A stretch of 64,000 bases of DNA from Mastigamoeba balamuthi. Taxonomy: Eukaryota > Evosea > Mastigamoebida > Mastigamoebidae. A program made the translations under genes and the position numbers. The stretch's first letter is position 1. Each line of letters opens with the position of its first letter. The DNA is taken from NCBI GenBank assembly GCA_902651635.1, contig CACRSC010000019.1:62001-126000 (forward strand). The letters are read 5' to 3'. A model generated the notes under the pieces. The model made no database searches. It had not been told where the DNA came from and worked only from the letters and a program-made list of their open reading frames with translations. Of this stretch, positions 33,401 through 41,887 are shown piece after piece.

Positions 33401-35818
33401 AAATCACTGTCCCTCAAGCAGCGCATCTACATAGCCAATATGGTTATCAATGGCATGGCCCAATACCACGCCAGCACTATGGCCCAGAACAACAATTTAT
33501 TAGAGTCACTGTCACATACCCTCGAAAACGCAGCTATTGGGAAATTGGGGCCAGCCGACATGATTAGCCGGAGACACGCCTTTACGCCAACGAGACAAGG
33601 GGGGCTGGGACTACGAAACCTAGCAGACGTTATACGAAGCAAACGAGCCCAGGAGGCCCTGGAATGGCTCAACGCCCTGACCCCAGACGGTATTATGCCA
33701 GAAACGGACATAGAGGCCATTCTCCCACGCCTGAATGAAGACTTCACAGCGGCTTTCCCACCGCGGCACAGCATCAGAAAAATGAGACTGACAGCAAATA
33801 CGGCAGGACGCTCCATTCGGCCCTGGCAGCACCTCCCCCAGTGGAATCTCCTCACACAAGCAGAGAAAAACATCCTCCTGGATATGGGAACCCCAGCAGA
33901 GATCGGCCCTACTATGAACGAATCCCTCATTCACGAAGCGGGCAACCGCGGGTGGCAAATAAATAGAAAAAGAGTGGAGGGACTGATGCGCCACCTGGTA
34001 TGCAACAACCAAGGCGAACCTACACACAAACCAGTGGACCTGAGTACGATGGGTTACCGCTTTAATACGAACCTGGAGCTTCAATGGACCACCACATCGA
34101 ACACAGGAGATGGCACTTGGAAGGACTGGCTAATCGTAGCAACGGATGGGTCCTACGATCCAAGCTCCGGAAAAATGGCAATGGCCGTAGTGGTGGAAGA
34201 ACACTCTGAAATGAACGAAGCCATACAAGTCACGGGCGTATGCGCCTCATGGACACCGGAACTCCGCGCGGTCGAATACGTGGCAGAAATCATGGACCCA
34301 ACATCCAAATGCATCATAGCATGCGACAATGATCTGATAGTACGCACTCTAAATACAGGAGACCTCACCACAGTAGTGGACAAAGATGCAGTCCGCCGAT
34401 TCGTTCGACTACGGGAACACGCACAGGCCAACGGAGGCAATATTGTCCTCCAACATATCCATAGCCACCAACTGGAAGGCCGAGGGGAGGAAAGCGATGC
34501 CACTAAAGCCCGCATTGCACAGGACAACCAAAGATGGGGCACGGAACTACAGAGGGTCATCCGCCTGAATGCAAAGGCAGAGCAGCTCGCACAACAAGCT
34601 TTGTCACTAGACAGACGCCATGAGCCAGACCACCCCCTGTGGGGAATAGAGCTCGCCTCTATCCAAGAACTCACCACGACAGCACCACCAAAACCCACAC
34701 ACAACTTTCACACGGTTTTCAGCATTGCCCGGCGACACCGCCTCCTCCGATGCGAAGCTACAGAGACGACAGCAGGAATAACAAAAATCCCCCCAGTCCT
34801 CCTGCATGAAGGAGCCAGAAAACAAGCCCAGCACATGGGAGGTCTCCGATGGCATCAAGCCATCATGGGCACCTATCGCACACATAATAACGCGCAAGCA
34901 GTGACCCCCAAAAAAGTGTGGAATAACCTGGCCCCGCGTACACGCCTACACTGGAGTGATCCCAGATGCCCATTCTGTACGACCAAAGCGGACTCCTTGA
35001 AGCACCGCCTCTGGTCATGCTCCCAACAGAATACATGGCGCACCAAGCTCACTAGTATCATAGGAATACCCCATACCGAACTGAAGACATGGGCCCAAAC
35101 CCAGGCCACCAAACACAAAGACGCAGACCCCATACACTATACGCTAGCATACGGCACATGGGCTAAGAACCAACAATCAAAACAGCAGCTCGAAATACAG
35201 GAAGAGTGGGTCGCCACGATGCGAGACTGGCTGGAGGACATGAGCCATATAGATAACCAAAAGGCCCACGAAGCACAAAAAAGACAGACCCCAGGTGATA
35301 CCATCAAAACCCCCTTTAACTGCCCAGACACCACACGTCCTACCAAACGCCCCAGAATGCCAACCAGGCAGAAAAAGACATTCACTATCACAGAGCCTAC
35401 GATAGAGGATATGGAACGTGGTGCCGCACCACAAGCACCCGCCACGCCGAGCCAACCCCAGCCAACAAAACGGCACCACACAGCCACTAGACCACACCGT
35501 CAGACCACCCTAACCGCCCCACCAGGGACACAGCACGATACAGTAACTACCCCAGCCACCAAAAAAAGGACCGCACCGGACTCACCAGACTCTCCAGCAC
35601 CTGATCCCACCACAATCAAGAAAGCCCTCAAACGCCGACGCACCCCGAACGTCGAGCGAAACCACACCATAATCAGCATGTTCAACAAGTACACGGACAA
35701 CGAGAAGACCCACAAACAGGACGCGGTTCTGGAACCGGTATTCCTGGAACCGCCCCTGGACTTACCCCCCCAGGCCACACGACACGCACGCCCTCCCCAA
35801 ACACACCACCCACCATAA
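30299..35818 (+). CDS. LINE ORF2 polyprotein: APE endonuclease, reverse transcriptase, RNase H, zinc finger
   Basis: The frame is open from 30299 and is -1 relative to ORF1. The first ATG in frame is at 30554, and an ATG just before the endonuclease is at 30935. The domains in order are: two hydrophobic segments (about 30830-30930: LTLILAILSTA, AILTLVTFLLYA); APE endonuclease (30945-31650: SWNVQNTLFG, ALQELG, VGDLNTW, RLDYIIGA, LSDHAPI); RT (about 32400-33330: SAPGPTGFKAEYV, NYRPITLCE, DLKKAYDSI, GVRQGDPLS, YTDDMVLL); RNase H (34135-34560: VATDGSYD, TPELRAVE, CDND, HSHQ); and a zinc finger, CPFCTTKADSLKHRLWSC, near 34968. A basic C-terminus follows. All the key catalytic motifs are present. 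Translation may be by -1 frameshift or by reinitiation. Confidence 0.9.
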   Translation, partial: PEGLGTRSGRIPGKLWKVELNARTRLGASPRNAINRAFADRPYDITRTGVNPKGEVFLVHAWPPINETTNIRVPGYPKAIAYPQGMAKANTHRPTDCTTRPYRRTRSKPEQAQEAWPTDRMTGEDHQKIGHCDPRPRHPPRNAATPTNAAPQMNAAPPTVATPLEPPRQTEYNGLTAGLTLILAILSTAQPRQHYAILTLVTFLLYAQGAAAMDTNITIASWNVQNTLFGAIILLIKAVRNCTKHAAPEIIALQELGVVDDKQVNKAANTEGYSLFTGQRVGNKTPVGFLVHNTVREYWSVNTTERKDVLVGILKLNGTMKIINAYSPTRGSPAQRALWQTIQGQTKDKTDSILVGDLNTWMDHPEDAHSTAEIDMQRFMENHNMTDILKHQGTMAATHLGPHNTANRLDYIIGACTMIHRFRDSGVGKNTGDLSDHAPIYCTIDLTENIPRRQWNPPPQVNTWTKTTDPETRAAQIREWQDTLLRSPLTPDTDIDEMQSRAIEATKQTMGTKQHNIDGGKTKAMRAYDVYHDIRKSAGANIHTVPTPDSIARIESEVLPLLQYKPNHAHAYKTWQSTTKWMLRCINRNRTRTEADRIKEYIEFSMAEGCTSPKRFLKELRTPRGPGLPLSYTRQDGTSTTTPEETREIVEDWIHTHFNQDNTPARCPSWWEVPHPTLSDTAATSMDSTISIDELREAAGAQKSRSAPGPTGFKAEYVIEFPAPWREQWIKNLNDIWLGRKPIPKSWTRGEIMPIFKEGDRKIPANYRPITLCEVGYKIFITIINKRLYKALEDNNIWANAQEGFREGHSTTHNIWALHQRLEEATRRNQRVVGMYIDLKKAYDSIHQGHIAATLKYYNIGPILAKNIMALYASTEARSRTAHGPTDWISINRGVRQGDPLSCTLFNLAINPHLYQIETHPEALDIRGPKKGVLAYTDDMVLLASTPQTLAHLLKFVMDMQEAGLHINPKKCATFARNDTPPTIVTTQGTIEPVAPGTTYKYLGIHLDPQGRDALDAPTTTHIILEQCSWMRTKKSLSLKQRIYIANMVINGMAQYHASTMAQNNNLLESLSHTLENAAIGKLGPADMISRRHAFTPTRQGGLGLRNLADVIRSKRAQEALEWLNALTPDGIMPETDIEAILPRLNEDFTAAFPPRHSIRKMRLTANTAGRSIRPWQHLPQWNLLTQAEKNILLDMGTPAEIGPTMNESLIHEAGNRGWQINRKRVEGLMRHLVCNNQGEPTHKPVDLSTMGYRFNTNLELQWTTTSNTGDGTWKDWLIVATDGSYDPSSGKMAMAVVVEEHSEMNEAIQVTGVCASWTPELRAVEYVAEIMDPTSKCIIACDNDLIVRTLNTGDLTTVVDKDAVRRFVRLREHAQANGGNIVLQHIHSHQLEGRGEESDATKARIAQDNQRWGTELQRVIRLNAKAEQLAQQALSLDRRHEPDHPLWGIELASIQELTTTAPPKPTHNFHTVFSIARRHRLLRCEATETTAGITKIPPVLLHEGARKQAQHMGGLRWHQAIMGTYRTHNNAQAVTPKKVWNNLAPRTRLHWSDPRCPFCTTKADSLKHRLWSCSQQNTWRTKLTSIIGIPHTELKTWAQTQATKHKDADPIHYTLAYGTWAKNQQSKQQLEIQEEWVATMRDWLEDMSHIDNQKAHEAQKRQTPGDTIKTPFNCPDTTRPTKRPRMPTRQKKTFTITEPTIEDMERGAAPQAPATPSQPQPTKRHHTATRPHRQTTLTAPPGTQHDTVTTPATKKRTAPDSPDSPAPDPTTIKKALKRRRTPNVERNHTIISMFNKYTDNEKTHKQDAVLEPVFLEPPLDLPPQATRHARPPQTHHPP

Positions 35819-35909
35819 CACCCCCCCCCCCCCCTACCACAACGCCCCTGGCCCACAAGGGCTTATCCCTCACTGGCAGCGGAAAGGGAAACGACGATTT
35901 TCGATTTTT

Positions 35910-35927
35910 TCAATACGTACAGTCTGC
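35910..35927. repeat. Target-site duplication, right copy
   Basis: Identical to the 18 bp at 28517-28534. It marks the 3' boundary of the LINE. Confidence 0.9.
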
Positions 35928-37801
35928 ATCAAAACGAGCTCCCTGGTAAGTGTTGTGAATCTAAAAATGAAAAATGGAAGAAATTTTGGAAATTGGATAT
36001 AGAGTTATAAATGCTGATCCCTTATGAATTTTTATATTCAAAATTTGATATTTCTCACAGATAATAAATAGTTCAGAACTAAAAATGATCCTCTCATAAT
36101 AGCTCATAAGGATATTGTGATTTGTTCAGGTTCACGTGAAGGGCCCGCATATAGCTGTTGCTACAGCTGCAAAGTACGTTGAACTAAAGAAGTAGACCTA
36201 GATAATGTACAGTCATTGTTGAAATCACTACTCATTATTGAGCATGAGGAAATATGATTGCAGTTTGCTAAGAAGAACCAGATAAGGAATTGGAATAGTG
36301 TTCTTTGAATCGGCAAGGCAACAATATGTATTGATAGATGAACGTAAAAGATCTGGCATTGCAGAGAAGCCCGGTTTGTGCAAAGGACTTTGATATTTGC
36401 AGGCAAGCTGAATGTAAGAAGCTGGTTTTCTGGTAAAAATTTGGGCACTTACAAATTTGCACAGAAAAACTCACTGAAGTTGGAATGTACCACATTTACA
36501 TACACTACTACTCCTTTAATCTAGAATGTTCTTTTGGAAGGAGATTCAGATACTGGTCTCTGCAGAAGGACAGTATCTCGCAGCAAGACAGATTTCTAAG
36601 AAGTGAAGAGAGAACATACTGTTTTCTGCATCTCACGACCAGCATGCAGTCCTGATCAAAAACTAATTGATACTGTTTCAGGACTCCTAAGCTCGAATTT
36701 CGATGTGAAATTCTAGAAATATCAATCAATTGGTACACACTGTTTGCTCTTAGTGGAAGATGCTTGAAGTAAAGAATTTTAAATAATTAGTGAATTCTGT
36801 TCCTTGCTGTTTGCAGCAAGTGAAAAAGAGCAATAAAGACTTTTAATACTAGGATCAGCATTCTCATATCTCTCTTTGAACCTGTCAACAAAGTGGGAAT
36901 TGCAATTCTCAAACGAAAAATGTGACCAGGGAGATCGTTTTGATGGGCACTTACCGTATTTGAATATAATCAGAGAATTGTGATGAGTGGGCTCGTACCT
37001 GTGGCACACAGGCCACCTAGATGAGATTCTAATATTGCAGGATCTGCATGATCTACAGAAGCAGCAGTTTCAGTTACAGCAGTGCAGTTTCTAGGGGAAA
37101 AAAGAGACGGGAATTGAAAAAAGGCAGAAAACTGAAGAATTCAGTAAGAGTAAACCTTCTTAATGCTGCTGTCTGCACCTGTGCCAACTGTTTTGTCTCT
37201 GCATGGAAGGGGGCAGAGATCTCTATGTTTGGTCCACAAATCATAAGAATCTTGACGTGAGGACAGATGAAATCAAGGTGAGAAAACGGGGTTATGGAGA
37301 CAGAGTAGTCTCTTTGTGCTGAGTCAGATGACGCTGAGATGGATGGTGCTGAGGCAGAAAAAAAGAGTCTTCAAAATGGCACAACATCTCAGCTTTTCGC
37401 CTGCTGCTCGAAATCCTTTTCAGAGGCTGATAAGCCCCAGGTTACATCAATTTCTATAAAGTGAGAGTGAATGTCACGAAAGCAACAATTCTAATTTCGA
37501 ATATGATTTCCAAAAGATGTGATAGCATTACTTTTTTCAACAATTGTTCGCTCCATTCGTCTCCTCTTTGCCCTAAGCTGCTGGCAGAATCTCACAATAC
37601 TAGTTCTGATGCACACCTGGGTATGAAGGAGCTGGGCCCAATGTCACTGATTCTTCCCACTCTGTCGACTGTGTCTGTGTGTTACGATGAGATATGAGGG
37701 TGGAAGGAGAAGGTTATACTGGGGCTCTGCTCTCGTACGGTGGTGGTGCCTCGGCCGGGACCGAGAGTGGTGCAAGAGCACGGTAACCCTGCTGTACCCT
37801 C
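35928..37801. other. AT-rich island, right part
   Basis: About 1.8 kb of low-GC DNA, the continuation of 27742-28516 before the LINE inserted. The minus strand has short frames (36448-36161, 36738-36508, 37009-36779) with possible donors GTAAGTGCCC at two places (near 36440 and 36955 on the reverse strand), but no recognisable protein. Composition returns to normal by about 37740. It could be a gene from an AT-rich source, an old insertion or a structural region. Confidence 0.4.
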
Positions 37802-39933
37802 TCACTTGAGTTCCTCTGCTGCCTGCCTGTCCTGCCTCCGTCCATTGCCTTGGCCATTGTGGGAGGCCTGTGCTGCTTTGGTCATTCCCTTGGTGTCTGG
37901 TTGCACGTCGAACCACAGCACAATGAAGGTGCTGGTACTGTTGACGAAAATGTGCCTAGGGCTTGCAGTCGCGGAGGATCCTGCTACCAGGTCGTTCAGA
38001 TGCAGCCGAAGTAGAATGTCGCCGGACACCTGATAGTCCACTTATGAGGAATCAAAACAGGAAGTGAGCCCCGCACTGCAATCCTGGGATTCTTGCCGTT
38101 GGATAACGGGAACCACTGCTCGACCACCACGTTGGCTGGCAAGTGCGCAAGGTTGATGTCCACACATCCAAGCAAGTCGCCTATTATGACAGTAAGGATT
38201 GTCCACGTTATCACCCACAAGTGCACACCCGCAATGTGATAGCGTATGCTCTTGATGTAGACGACGACGTTGTTTCTGTTCCTGAGGTTGTACTCCAAGT
38301 GCATCACGTTGTTCGTTTCCCACACGGGGTTCAGCGTCTTATCGCTCACTTCTGTCTTGACCTTCTCGGGCTTCGTGAAGTTCTGCCTCCACTGAAGCAC
38401 AGAGCACTGTGCGTTGGGCTTGAGCAGCCCTGTGCCCCTGAGGGCCGTGATATCCAGAACAGGCTGTCTCAGCTGCGACGCGGGCGTGGCGCGCTGGCTC
38501 GGAGGACGCGGGTCGACCCAGGAGGTGGAGCCCTCGATGTGGTTCACGAAGAACGTCTCGCCCTGGTCGCTGCCCACTGTCCACCCAGGCGGCAGCACAA
38601 TGCTCTGCCAGTTGGGGTACACGCTGCCCTGCGCCTCTGCCGCCTGCACCCCAGACGATCCTATTACGGTGCGAGCTACGTGGTCGAGGACTATCGTGGC
38701 GCCGTTGAACATTGTGACCTCCTCGCAGCCGGCGGGGAGCATCTGGGACCTGTGGTACTGCGGGGGGTGCCTCGTATGCACCCCCATGAACTCGAAGGGC
38801 GCACCGAAATCTCGGGGGGTTCGCAGGGCACTCGCGAACGCTCTGAGTACCGTGGGCGGCGACAGCACAGGGGCCATGATAATCACGGGAGCGAACACGT
38901 GCAGGTTGTGCCTGAGCAGCCCGGTGACCACCTCCACGTCTGCGAGGCAGTGTCAGCAGCAGCGCAACTAGCGGCGGGCAGGTAACTCACGAACGGCGTG
39001 CTGCCATAAGAGCCTACCCAAGGCCACGTCGGGCATTGCGTCCTCTGTAATCCTCATGGACACCTTTGAGCACAGCAGGAGGGCAGTGTTAAGCACATGG
39101 AAGAGACACGAAGGAGTAACTGGCACCATCTGGCTCATCGACCGCCCTGGCGGGAGGGCAGGCAGCGTCGTCGTTGAGTACACGACCGCCGACTCGCTAA
39201 AGGACTGCGGATGGCGCCCTGCTGTGTTATGCAGCAGATGTGGCCTCGCGTGAGACCGCGGCTGATGGCCAGGAGGCGCACCGAGCAACGTCAGGACTGT
39301 CCTGCTGGCCGTGTGGCCTGTCTGGTTTGTCACTGTCACGAGGCCCCGGACAGCTCCACCCAGCGCCGCGAACTTTGCGAGGTCCAGAACGACGACGAGC
39401 CCGCCGCTGCTGCACCTCGTGTGGGTCTCCTCATGATGCGCGGGCATTGTGCCCGAAGCGACGATGGCGAACGAGCAGTCATTCCCGCTCGACTCGACAG
39501 TGCTGCCCGACTCGAGCAGTACGACAGCGCCCGCGAAGTAGCTGAGGTAGTCCTCGCCCGATGGTGAGCGGTACGACGTGGGCAAGTCACGCGGGAGTCC
39601 CACGCTGAAGGGGAACTCGTGCACGCCGGCGCTGAGTTCTGTGGCCGCGCCGCTGGCCTCGTAAGGCGCGTGCATCTCGTCGTCGCAAGCGACAACATCC
39701 GACTCGAAAAACGTCTTCACATGCCCAGTGCTGCAGTCTGGAAGCATCGCCTAGGGGAGAGGGGTCGATAAGTAGAAGAGCGGTTATAGCTGGAAACTCG
39801 CCTGCGTGCGACCCCAGATGCGGACGCCCACGGTGGCCACGAAAGTGGGGCGCCTGACGCGCACGCTGACCACGCCGCATAGGGCCTCGCTGACAGACCA
39901 CGCCCTGTGGAACAGCAGCACGCGCACGCGCAT
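37802..39933 (-). CDS. Arrestin-domain protein with WW and C2 domains
   Basis: Exon 1 (39933 to about 39802) reads MRVRVLLFHRAWSVSE, then SVRVRRPTFVATVGVRIWG. A GC-AG intron (CAG/GCGAGT) leads to the main arrestin exon (about 39750-38985: EFPFSVGLPRDLPTSYR, YLSYFAGAVVLL, VTVTNQTGHTASR, MSQMVPVTP). A third exon (about 38939-38080) has a WW domain (LPPGWTVGSDQGETFFVNH, TSWVDPRPP) and most of a C2 domain (VLDITALRGTGLLKPNAQ, TLNPVWETN, IGDLLGCVDINL). A 47-nt intron (about 38029-38075) joins the final C2 strand VSGDILLRLHLNDL and a short tail to the stop at 37802. Arrestin-C2 proteins in amoebae (Adc family) act in receptor endocytosis. The WW domain could bind PY motifs on partners. Confidence 0.8.
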
Positions 39934-40807
39934 CCTCTCAGAGTTCACGGCTGAAGGTGATTAGGCTCTGCGGAGAATTCTGCGTGAATGCCTCAAAGGA
40001 ATATGACTACACTAGATCTGTTCAGGAATAACCATGGAATTTTATAGAAACACCCGATTGCTCCAGCGAGGCACTATCCTTCTGGCACTGAGATGAGCGA
40101 ATCACGTGGCTATGTGATCTTAAAAGAACCTCACTACCCACTGCCGTGCAGGCTGCGCAACCACACTTCGATGCCTCCTCTGTTTAGGCCCTACAGTCGA
40201 CGCAGCCAGTTGCTCTGCGTTCTTCTGCATCAGTGTTCCATTTTTTCAGGCGCGAGGCTTCGGAACCATACTGGAAGGGCCCGCAGGAGTTCCTCTGCTC
40301 TGACCTCGAGAAGAAGTGATGGAGGAGTGCGCAGGGTCAGGGGAGGTGGACGGGCAAGCCACCCAGCTTCGTGCCGAGCTCCGCCACCAGTGTGGTCACG
40401 TAAACCCGATTCCTGTTCAGCCATCACAAGGTTTGATACTTTCAGTGAGCGCACGTTGTCCGAAATAGGCCGCACGTACCACATCCCGGTGTGTGCCGCG
40501 GGCAGGTTCATCTCTGCTCTCAACACCGTCATCTGAATATCGAAAATTCTGAGAATGGAACCGGTTCGGATGAAAGAGCGCTTGTTTTCACTACCCCGAG
40601 ATTTCGAATCATCTCGCCCATTTCCAGCCCACAAGATGTTGCAAGTGGGCCTGAGGGCCGGCTGATTGTCAAACAAATCCAAAAAGGTGATCATGGTTCA
40701 AGCAAGGAGCACATTCTATCGAGCCTCATCACGTGTTCTTTGTTCTGTTCATTTTCTCCTGAGTGCGTGCTACTGATGTGATGAGACAGGGTGGACGCCG
40801 GTCAGCC
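39934..40807. other. Intergenic stretch with an unassigned minus-strand frame
   Basis: About 870 bp between the arrestin gene and DPBB copy 2. A minus-strand frame at 40694-40230 (154 codons: NLPAAHTGMWYVRPISDN, then a Pro/Arg-rich end) has no signal peptide or known motif. It may be a gene remnant or chance. Confidence 0.35.
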
Positions 40808-41461
40808 TCAATCGGTGGTGTTGTCGATGGAGCGGCCTGCGCCGTTGCACGACGACAGCCACCACCACTTGATGATCGGCAGGCCGTCGTTGTTGTACAC
40901 CCCCTGGTCCAGCTTGTTGTAGAGCTTGTTCCCGTTGTTGTCCAGCACGTCCAGGTGCTCCTGCATTCGGACGAAGGTCGTTGGAATACACGATTTTGGG
41001 AGGAGAGGTGCTTCAATTTGAAATTGGGGTGAGTTGGGCACCTTCTTGAGGTAGTCGCAGTTGCTGGGGTCGCAGAAGTCGATGACGCGGACCGGCTGGT
41101 ACACTACCCCGTCCGCTCTTTGGATCGCGACACAGCGGTCGCAGTACTTGCTGTTGTCCATGCCGCAGACGCCGTTGAGTGCCACAAAGTAGCCCTTGGA
41201 CTTCTTGGCCTTGCCGTTCCAGTTGTCGCAGGCGTAGACGTTGTCGCTGAAGTACGTGAGGAACCCGTTGACCTTCTGGCCCGTTGGCGACGTCGAGCAC
41301 GGGTCCACTCTCTTCGCCGCGCTGTTGGGTTGTGAAGCGCAAATTTGGCGAGGATAAGTGTCTGTCTGAATGAGATTAATGTATGGCTGGCGGAAGGCTG
41401 ACAAGTTGGCGGTAGCGAGGAAGGCCAGGAGGCCCAGGAGGATGACGGCACGAGTGAGCAT
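40808..41461 (-). CDS. Secreted double-psi-beta-barrel (expansin/RlpA-like) protein, copy 2
   Basis: Two exons, 41461-41042 and 40960-40808, with an 81-nt intron. The intron has no stop and is a multiple of three, so retention would add 27 residues. The signal peptide is MLTRAVILLGLLAFLATA. A unique linker (about 35 residues) precedes PCSTSPTGQKVNGFLTYFSDN. The barrel part differs from copy 1 by only a few residues (AIQRADG for AIQGADG, KLYNKLDQGVYNND for KLYKKLDQGKNNKD). Unlike copy 1, the frame is intact from the ATG. It is head-to-head with receptor gene E. It is expected to be secreted and to bind or loosen a glycan matrix, such as a wall or mucilage. Confidence 0.82.
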   Translation of the reverse strand: MLTRAVILLGLLAFLATANLSAFRQPYINLIQTDTYPRQICASQPNSAAKRVDPCSTSPTGQKVNGFLTYFSDNVYACDNWNGKAKKSKGYFVALNGVCGMDNSKYCDRCVAIQRADGVVYQPVRVIDFCDPSNCDYLKKVPNSPQFQIEAPLLPKSCIPTTFVRMQEHLDVLDNNGNKLYNKLDQGVYNNDGLPIIKWWWLSSCNGAGRSIDNTTD

Positions 41462-41531
41462 GTTTGGGCTGATGGTTTAGTTGAGAGAATGAAATGCAAG
41501 ACGCCAACGGCCGAGGGGAAGACAACGTGGG

Positions 41532-41590
41532 TGACCGTTATCGATCTTCCCGAAACGGAAAAGGAGCGGTTGCGCACCTGCATGATATCC
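41532..41590. promoter_or_regulatory. Shared upstream element, copy 3
   Basis: TGACCGTTA, TCCCGA, AAACGGAAAA, GCACCTGCATGATATC: the same blocks in the same order as the elements at 23931 and 24568. It lies 71 bp upstream of DPBB copy 2 and about 300 bp upstream of receptor gene E, between the two divergent starts. Confidence 0.55.
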
Positions 41591-41887
41591 GAGGACCTGT
41601 ATGGTATCTAACATCGCCCGGAGAATCTGCCTGCTCCAAATCTGAGCGGCGCTCACTTCTGGACGGAGAGTCGGATATCAGGAGGTGGCTTTCACTGTCT
41701 CAGGACGGCATTAGTCGTTGGTTGCTCATATCCGGAGTGTGCAGCCAGAGGAAAGACATGGGGGTGTCGGTGTCAGTCCGGCGAGGAAGGCGTTTGAAAA
41801 GCGCTGTTTGTTGAGCAATCGTTTGGATTTTGGCCGAGAAAGTGGTGGTAGCAGCCTCCATTCGGCTGTTTCTTTCACAACTGTTGG

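Larger units (their letters stand above)
28535..35909 (+). mobile_element. Non-LTR retrotransposon (LINE) with APE endonuclease, RT and RNase H
   Basis: Full-length element of 7,375 bp between perfect 18-bp target-site duplications. It has a 49-bp 5' leader, ORF1 (28584-30401), ORF2 (to 35818) and a short 3' tail with a 14-nt C run, ending in a T-rich terminus (GATTTTCGATTTTTT) rather than poly-A. The APE plus RT plus RNase H layout with a terminal zinc finger fits the I/Tad/R1/LOA side of the LINE tree; the clade needs a phylogeny. The sense strand is rich in A and C and poor in T, unlike the host genes. Both frames are open end to end, so it looks recently active. Confidence 0.93.

Noticed and set aside
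28535-35909. LTR retrotransposon or virus-like element
   Set aside because: There are no terminal repeats, integrase, protease or capsid features. The APE endonuclease, 18-bp target duplications and RT type identify a LINE.
40230-40694. Minus-strand frame of 154 codons
   Set aside because: No start context, family or splice partner is convincing. It is kept only as an unassigned frame.
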